NCBI RefSeq assembly: GCF_001411555.2
Contig: NC_049903.1
Location: 14,799,234-14,863,233, forward strand
Length of the DNA: 64,000 nt
Origin: Juglans regia
Taxonomy: Eukaryota; Streptophyta; Magnoliopsida; Fagales; Juglandaceae
Direction of reading: 5' to 3'
Shown: positions 58,776 to 64,000 of the stretch, piece after piece
Layout of the letters: the number at the start of each line of letters is the position of its first letter
Position numbering within the stretch: the stretch's first letter is position 1
Notes under the pieces: model-generated
Databases searched by the model: none
What the model saw: only the letters and a program-made list of their open reading frames with translations
Told to the model about the DNA's origin: nothing
Position numbers and translations under genes: made by a program

Positions 58776-61180
58776 AAGGGAAAATTGGCTTGTCCGTCTT
58801 GCAATGCAGACACAGACTCTAATTGGTTGAAATATGGCCGAAAACATTGTTACATGGGACATCGTCGTTTCTTACCCCTAGATCACATATGGAGAAGGAG
58901 GAAATGGTTGTTCAACGGTAGAGAAGATCATCGCAGGGGACCAAGGGAATTTGGTCCTGAAGAGATTCAAAATCAATTGCAGATGATTGGGGATGTTCAG
59001 TTTGGCAAATCTCATAGGAAGAAAAAACGCACTGCTGAAGAGCTGAACTGGACAAAGTGTAGCATATTCTTCGTGTTACCTTATTGGTCAACAGTGCGAC
59101 TTCGGCATAATTTAGATGTTATGCATATTGAGAAGAATATTGCCGACAACATCATATTCACTTTAATGAACAGTCCAGGAAAAAGTAAGGATAACATCAA
59201 TTCAAGGCGTGACTTAGAGCTTTTGGGCTATAGAAAAGAATTACACTTGAGTTGGCATGGTGATCGTGTAACAATGCCACATGCACAGTACACATTAAAC
59301 GTCGAGCAAAGGAATAAATTTTGTGAGTGGTTGTCTGATATCAAATTTCCAGATGGGTTCACTTCCAATATCTCGAACTGTGTATCTCGACGTGACTGCA
59401 AAATCTCAGGGTTGAAAAGCCATGACTGTCACGTTTTCCTTCAAAGACTATTCCCTATTGCTGCTGGGGGGTATTTAAGAAGTGACATTGGCTTGGCTTT
59501 CACTGAACTTGGTACTTTCTTCAAAGAGTTGTGCGCTCGAACACTCGATGTCTACCGCCTGGCCCAACTCCAAACTAATGTTGTCACCATTCTATGCAAA
59601 CTGGAGATGATATTCCCTCCTTCCTTTTTCGATGTTATGGTCCACCTAGCTGTCCATTTACTCCGTGAGGCCAGACTTGGGGGTCCAGTACAATATAGGT
59701 GGATGTACCCATTTGAGAGGTATCTCGGCAAATTCAAGCGGTATGTTAAGAATAAAGCCCGCCCAGAAGGTTCAATAGCCGAGGCTTACATTCACACCGA
59801 ATGCTTGACATTCTGCTCCATGTATCTCAAAGATATTGAGACGAGGTTTAGTCGATCGGACCGCAACATTGATGCTGACGAAGAGGGCACGTTAGATGGG
59901 TTCAATATTTTCAACCAGAAAGTTCGTCCCTTGGGTATGCCTTCGAACGTGCATTTAGAAGATAAACTATTTAGGGCAGCCATCTGGTACGTGCTCAATA
60001 ATTGTTCGGAGATTGGACCTTATAAAGAGTAAGCATTAACGAGTCTACTTAAAAATCCTCTTTCATTCTATACAATTTGAGCCTATGAACCCAGTACCAT
60101 CTAACTTCAATATGTTGCTTCGCCTCGATGCAACAAATGCAGGGAACACTACGATAAATGTAAGGTGCAACACCCAGATTGCATCGAGCGCACGCACCAA
60201 ACTGAGTTCCCAACTTGGTTTAAGCAACGTGTAAGTTCTTATCCACTCCTATGTAAGATGTGCTGCTATAGCTTTCATTTTATATGATTTGGATCTAATC
60301 GAAAATAAACGTTGTGAAATTTGCTTTTTTAAATATATAGATCCAGGAACATCGAACCTCGCATACACTTGATGTGTCCGCTGATCTGTACGCGTTAGCG
60401 TGCGGGCCTGACCGTTGGGTTGCAACATACGCTGCTTGCATAATAAATGGAAAAAGGTTCCATACGAAGCAGCGTGAACTTCGCCGTCGTACACAAAATT
60501 CTGGAGTGGTGGTAACTGGTGATGAGGCCACAAATAATTTGGACTTCTATGGAGTGGTTAATAATATTATAGAGTTACGCTACATGGAGTGGCGTCGGGT
60601 GTACCTGTTTGAATGCGATTGGTTTGATGTTGGTGATCGAAAACGAGGGGTGCGGGTGGATGACCATATGATTAGTGTCAACATGAACAGGACTTGGTAT
60701 AAGGATGAACCATTCGTGTTGGCGAGTCAGGCTGATCAATGTTTCTACATAAGAGATTTAAGGGCGAAAGGGAATTGGGGTGTTGTGCAGAACTATGCAA
60801 ATAGGAATGTATACAACATTCCGCCACTGCCGAGAGTTCTTGAAGTACTTGATGGGGAATCAAGTACTCCTGATGCCGATCAAGAAGATGAGTCATCATA
60901 TTATTATGAACCAGTGCAGTGTGATAACACAGATCAAGTGGCAACTCAACTGAATAGGCCTGGTATACTACCTAGCCATGTAGATGCACGAGAAATCATG
61001 GATCCGGTTGGTCAACGCATAGATTCAACAGGCTTTATCAATGATGACATGATCACTTCTGAGTCTGGAAATGCGGCCAGTGAGGGCGAATATTCAGATG
61101 AAGAGGACCTATCAACAAATGAGGGGGAACATTCAGATGAGGATGGGCACACAACATCTGATGAGTCTGGCGACCTATAA
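58776..61180 (+). CDS. TNPD-like CACTA transposase, copy 2 (5' part missing at the gap)
   Basis: Exons are 58776-60028 (partial), 60143-60230 and 60341-61180. The frame starts in the gap and is open throughout, including at the point where copy 1 has lost a base (here LKYGRKHCYMGHRRF). It carries Transposase_21, DUF4218, DUF4216 and the acidic tail as in copy 1. The N-terminal Transpos_assoc part is absent only because the sequence begins at the gap. If the two copies are alleles, this copy shows the undamaged 3' portion. Confidence 0.88.
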
Positions 61181-62425
61181 ATATAACCCAGGAACTTCGT
61201 TCATTTAAGGTTGAGATATTAGAATTCTTGTTCGAAATTTCCATGTGTATATATTTGAATCTGACAATATGAGATTGACTTTGAAATTGGTATGTGTATA
61301 TGGACAGTTCAATATGAGAAGGAGTGAAATATATGTTTTGATTTATTTTCTTACTACCATGAAGAAAATCATTTTACCTGGCTCGAACTACGTATTATGC
61401 GAACTCATATATTTCTTATTATGCAAGTAGCAAACAATCTTGAGAGTAGTATTCAAGTTTTACAACATCTATACCTAAATTAAATAGTATCTAACATGTG
61501 ATTTAATTTGCTTCAGGTTACGTTCAATATTGGGAGGCTGTGTCAACTGGGATGCACTATGCCGTATCAAGGTATATATACCGCCATATCTGATCAGTTA
61601 TTCGTTTGTCTATTTAAAGTCTCATAGTGTAAGGGTTAGTCTACCTAAAAGTCACTGAAAATGGTAGATAAATTTGCTTGTTTACGATAAGGTATGTGCA
61701 TATTGCGATTATTTTGTATCAATTAGGGCATCAATTTTATCCCACTATGCCCTTAACTTGTACTCGTGCAGGTAATCAGCCGGGGCCGAGTTCAAGAGGT
61801 GGAGGCAGACTTCGAGGCCTTCGAGGTGGAAGGCGTTATATCCCATACTCAGGTCGTCACTGCCGACCACGCGGTGCGAAATTATCTTCATATCATAGCA
61901 CGGAGGAGTGTAATCAATCCTCCTCGGATGACTCAACACAGCCCCCAAGTCCCCCACCATGCGTTGTGGCAACTCACGCGCCACAACCTATTCAAGAACC
62001 CCAACCAAATACTGATGGGGAACAATCACCTACTGGAGAACAAACTGGTGCATGTTTTTCCAAATCTTAATTTTGAAAGCATTAGCATGTTTGAATGTGT
62101 CATTAAGTGTGAATATTCCACTTTACACTTTAAAATACTAATATATTGTACCTTAAAATACAGCTGCAGATGCCCCAGTGGAGACCGAAGGAACGCAAGA
62201 ACAGAGGAGACGAACTCGTGGGCCATCTAGATGCATTTTCTTTGACAAGCTAAGGAAGAACGGGAAAGTGATGCTGAAGATAAACGATGGTGAGACAGCC
62301 CCATGTTGTGAACATGCTTCTATGTTCACAACACGAGTATCGTGGATTGTGAAACAATACTGTGACATGAGTTACAAGCGTTGGTCGGATGTGCCACCAG
62401 CGATTAAAGAGGAGCTCATTGACCG
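58776..62425 (+). repeat. Right copy of the 3.65-kb duplication
   Basis: It is the partner of 55031-58675 and starts exactly at the right edge of the N gap. Sequence continues past 62425 into the remaining exons of the TNPA-like gene, which have no second copy. Confidence 0.95.
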
Positions 62426-63762
62426 TGTTCGGGTAAGTAAATCAATTAATTGTCCTTGTTTGGGGTGTTGTTTATGTAGTATAATCATCGCCTAAACTAC
62501 CGAGATGACACATTGATTGTTTGGATGCTGCCTTATGTAGAGTGACTTTGTGTTGGACTGGGATCGCGAAAACCACCGATTGACGGTGACAAAGGCTTTA
62601 CGTAAGCGCTTCAACTCCTTCCACCATGACTTGCACAAGATTTATGAATCCTATGGAAGCCACGCAGAAGCGTTGGCTAATGGAACTAGTCTGGTGGACC
62701 CCATTGTATGGGTTAAGTTGTGTGAAAGGTGGGGCAGCGATGCCTTCAAGGTACAGATAGTCTTTCTCACATATTACCCATATAATATGTATATGGGTAA
62801 TATGTCTAAATATTGTGGTGGAAAATCTGTTTGTCTATTATAAGTAATTGTTCCCTATTGTGTATGACAGGAAATTTCAGCTAAAAATCGGGAGAACCGA
62901 AACAAGCAGGCCATTAATCACACATCAGGACGAAAATCATTCGTCCGATTACTTGAGCAAAAGGTATGTCTAAGGGAAAACAATATTTTAATTTTAAATC
63001 TCCAAGTAAAAATGCACTTTACTTGGAGATTTTAGTGACAATATTACTTTACTGACAAGCTAAAGGTGGTTACTCATAGCTTTGTTGTTCAAATGTCACA
63101 TGGTTCATACAAATGACAGCGCAATGAGAATGGGAATTTGGTCGACTTCTACAAAGAGACGCGTTGGTCGAAGAAAAAGAATGCATTTGTCACCGATGCT
63201 ACAGAAAGTACTTATGTGAGTAGTGCAGGAACAGCCGTTGGGATCTATGTTTCTTTCTATACTGTCGTGCATGCCTTAATATAGCACTAGCTGATTATTT
63301 GTCAATAATCGCTGCTTTCTCAATGTGCAGAAGGAGATGCAAGGTAGGTTGGATGGCCTAGGACCAGAGCAACGTAGTGATGAGGCAGCAGCGACTGTCT
63401 TTAGGGAGGTTCTTGGCCATCGACCTGGATATGCTCGGGGACTTGGGGAAATGGTCATCCCCGAGTCAAGTAGACAACGTGACAAAGTTGAAATGCAACA
63501 ATACATGTCTGAGGCTGACAAGCACAAGAAAGATGCTGAACAATATAAGAAGGATGCTGAGCAATATAAGAAGGATGCTGAGCAATATAAGAAGGATGCT
63601 GAAGCTTACAAGAGTCAGCTGGATGCAATGAGGACAGAGATGCGGGAGCTGAGGGAGCATCAGATAGAAAATGACAAAGTGATGCAGTCTTTCTTTAGGG
63701 CTTTCCCGTCGTTCACTGAGTCAGTTCGACAGACTCAGTGTAACGATTCCCCCGCCCCATAA
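61559..63762 (+). CDS. TNPA-like protein of the CACTA element (Transposase_24 family)
   Basis: Seven exons can be joined with GT-AG introns in consistent phase: 61559-61571, 61772-62047, 62164-62432, 62541-62750, 62871-62963, 63120-63215 and 63331-63762 (TAA), 1389 nt or 462 residues. The N-terminus is Gly/Arg-rich and then Pro/Ser-rich. The middle matches the plant En/Spm Transposase_24 family (SDFVLDWDRENHRLTVTKAL, DPIVWVKLCERWGSDAF, NRENRNKQAINHTSGRKSF). The C-terminus is a coiled coil with a KKDAEQY heptad repeat. In En/Spm the TNPA protein binds subterminal repeats and helps TNPD. The first exon is short and its ATG choice is inferred from splicing; ATG 61746 (MPLTCTRAG), reading straight into exon 2, is an alternative. 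Confidence 0.82.
63525..63612 (+). repeat. 21-bp tandem repeat encoding a heptad coiled coil
   Basis: The 21-base unit aataagaaggatgctgagc-like (KKDAEQY) is repeated about four times: one diverged first copy (aagaaagatgctgaacaata), two exact ones and a last ending DAEAY. Each unit is one heptad, so the repeat lengthens a coiled coil without changing the frame. Confidence 0.9.
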
Positions 63763-64000
63763 GGGGCTTCTCATAAAAGGGCACATTTTTTGAGTGGTTT
63801 TTTGTGACACCGGGGAGGCATGAGGTTTTTGTACTTACTCTATAAAAGGGCAGTTCATAAGGTTGATCAAGGGTGTCGATGTGTTGTGCCTTTGGGTGGT
63901 TTTTGTACTTACTCTATACGACACTGGGCTATATATATATAAATATATATATAGTATTATATATATTTATGTCAATCTTGGATCTATGTCTACACCGGGG
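63763..64000. other. Downstream of the TNPA-like gene
   Basis: This is probably the 3' untranslated region and the start of the CACTA right arm. ctcataaaagggcac and ctctataaaagggcag form a loose repeat near 63770 and 63840, as do two gtttttgtacttactctata copies at 63826 and 63901. No gene is seen. Confidence 0.5.

Larger units (their letters stand above)
46297..64000 (+). mobile_element. CACTA (En/Spm) transposon, right end outside the window
   Basis: It begins with the CACTA-superfamily terminus CACTACAAGAAAAAAGGG at 46297, preceded by TTA as the likely 3-bp target copy. A subterminal region with repeated gcggcga/tcgccgc motifs (46340-46530) follows, then a long leader and intron region. 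Next come a TNPD-like transposase (53732-57434) and a TNPA-like gene (to 63762), both on the plus strand. At least 17.7 kb is present; a 100-N gap and an apparent 3.65-kb duplication inflate this. The other terminus is not seen. Confidence 0.9.

Noticed and set aside
58638..60032. Open frame running through the N gap
   Set aside because: The part before the gap belongs to the TNPA-like exon and the part after it to TNPD; the join is an artefact of undetermined bases.
63541..63610. Short regular repeats as a CRISPR-like array
   Set aside because: This is a eukaryotic in-frame coding repeat with no spacers.

Overview
This is nuclear DNA of a flowering plant, a woody eudicot by its look. The evidence is GT-AG introns, plant-specific gene families (germin-like protein, DUF26 cysteine-rich receptor-like kinases) and plant transposon families. 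An origin in Fagales (walnut/pecan type) is only a guess from the general character of the sequence. The window is poor in genes and very rich in transposons: two genes look sound, and almost everything after 7.6 kb is nested mobile DNA around decayed receptor-kinase genes.

Layout. (1) 1-1370: the last two exons of histidinol dehydrogenase (histidine biosynthesis), with a tRNA-derived SINE in the intron between them. (2) 2734-4090: a complete two-exon germin-like protein gene on the minus strand, with a tandem repeat in its 3' region and a clear TATA box. (3) 4090-7640: AT-rich intergenic DNA with three old diverged tandem repeats and a Tourist-like MITE. (4) 7783-13177: a young, complete Ty3/gypsy chromovirus (Reina-like) with 444-bp LTRs, a CAGTG target duplication and a single in-frame stop in gag-pol. 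(5) 13178-33271: a cysteine-rich receptor-like kinase (CRK) pseudogene, here called CRK-A. It carries a hAT element in its promoter, a LINE joined to a copia fragment after the ectodomain (with two MITEs nested in the LINE), and a 5.3-kb LTR-like element in a kinase intron. (6) 33748-42444: a GC-rich TIR element, then a 7.7-kb hAT element that carries a fragment of a ClpB/HSP101-type chaperone gene. (7) 43675-46098: a second CRK copy (CRK-B), also broken. (8) 46297-64000 and beyond: a CACTA (En/Spm) transposon in a CRK-B intron, with a TNPD-like transposase and a TNPA-like (Transposase_24) gene. A 100-N assembly gap lies between two nearly identical 3.65-kb segments.

How it fits together. The CRK 5' region occurs four times, as two pairs (7.64-7.78 + 13.18-13.41 with 13.79-14.54; 34.49-34.71 + 42.45-42.54 with 43.68-44.36). 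This points to tandem duplication of a CRK locus, followed by different transposon insertions in each copy. The target-site duplications let most insertions be placed in order. I see no new defence or metabolic system. The most notable observations are the chaperone fragment inside the hAT element, the nested-insertion record, the near-intact chromovirus, and the probable false duplication at the assembly gap.
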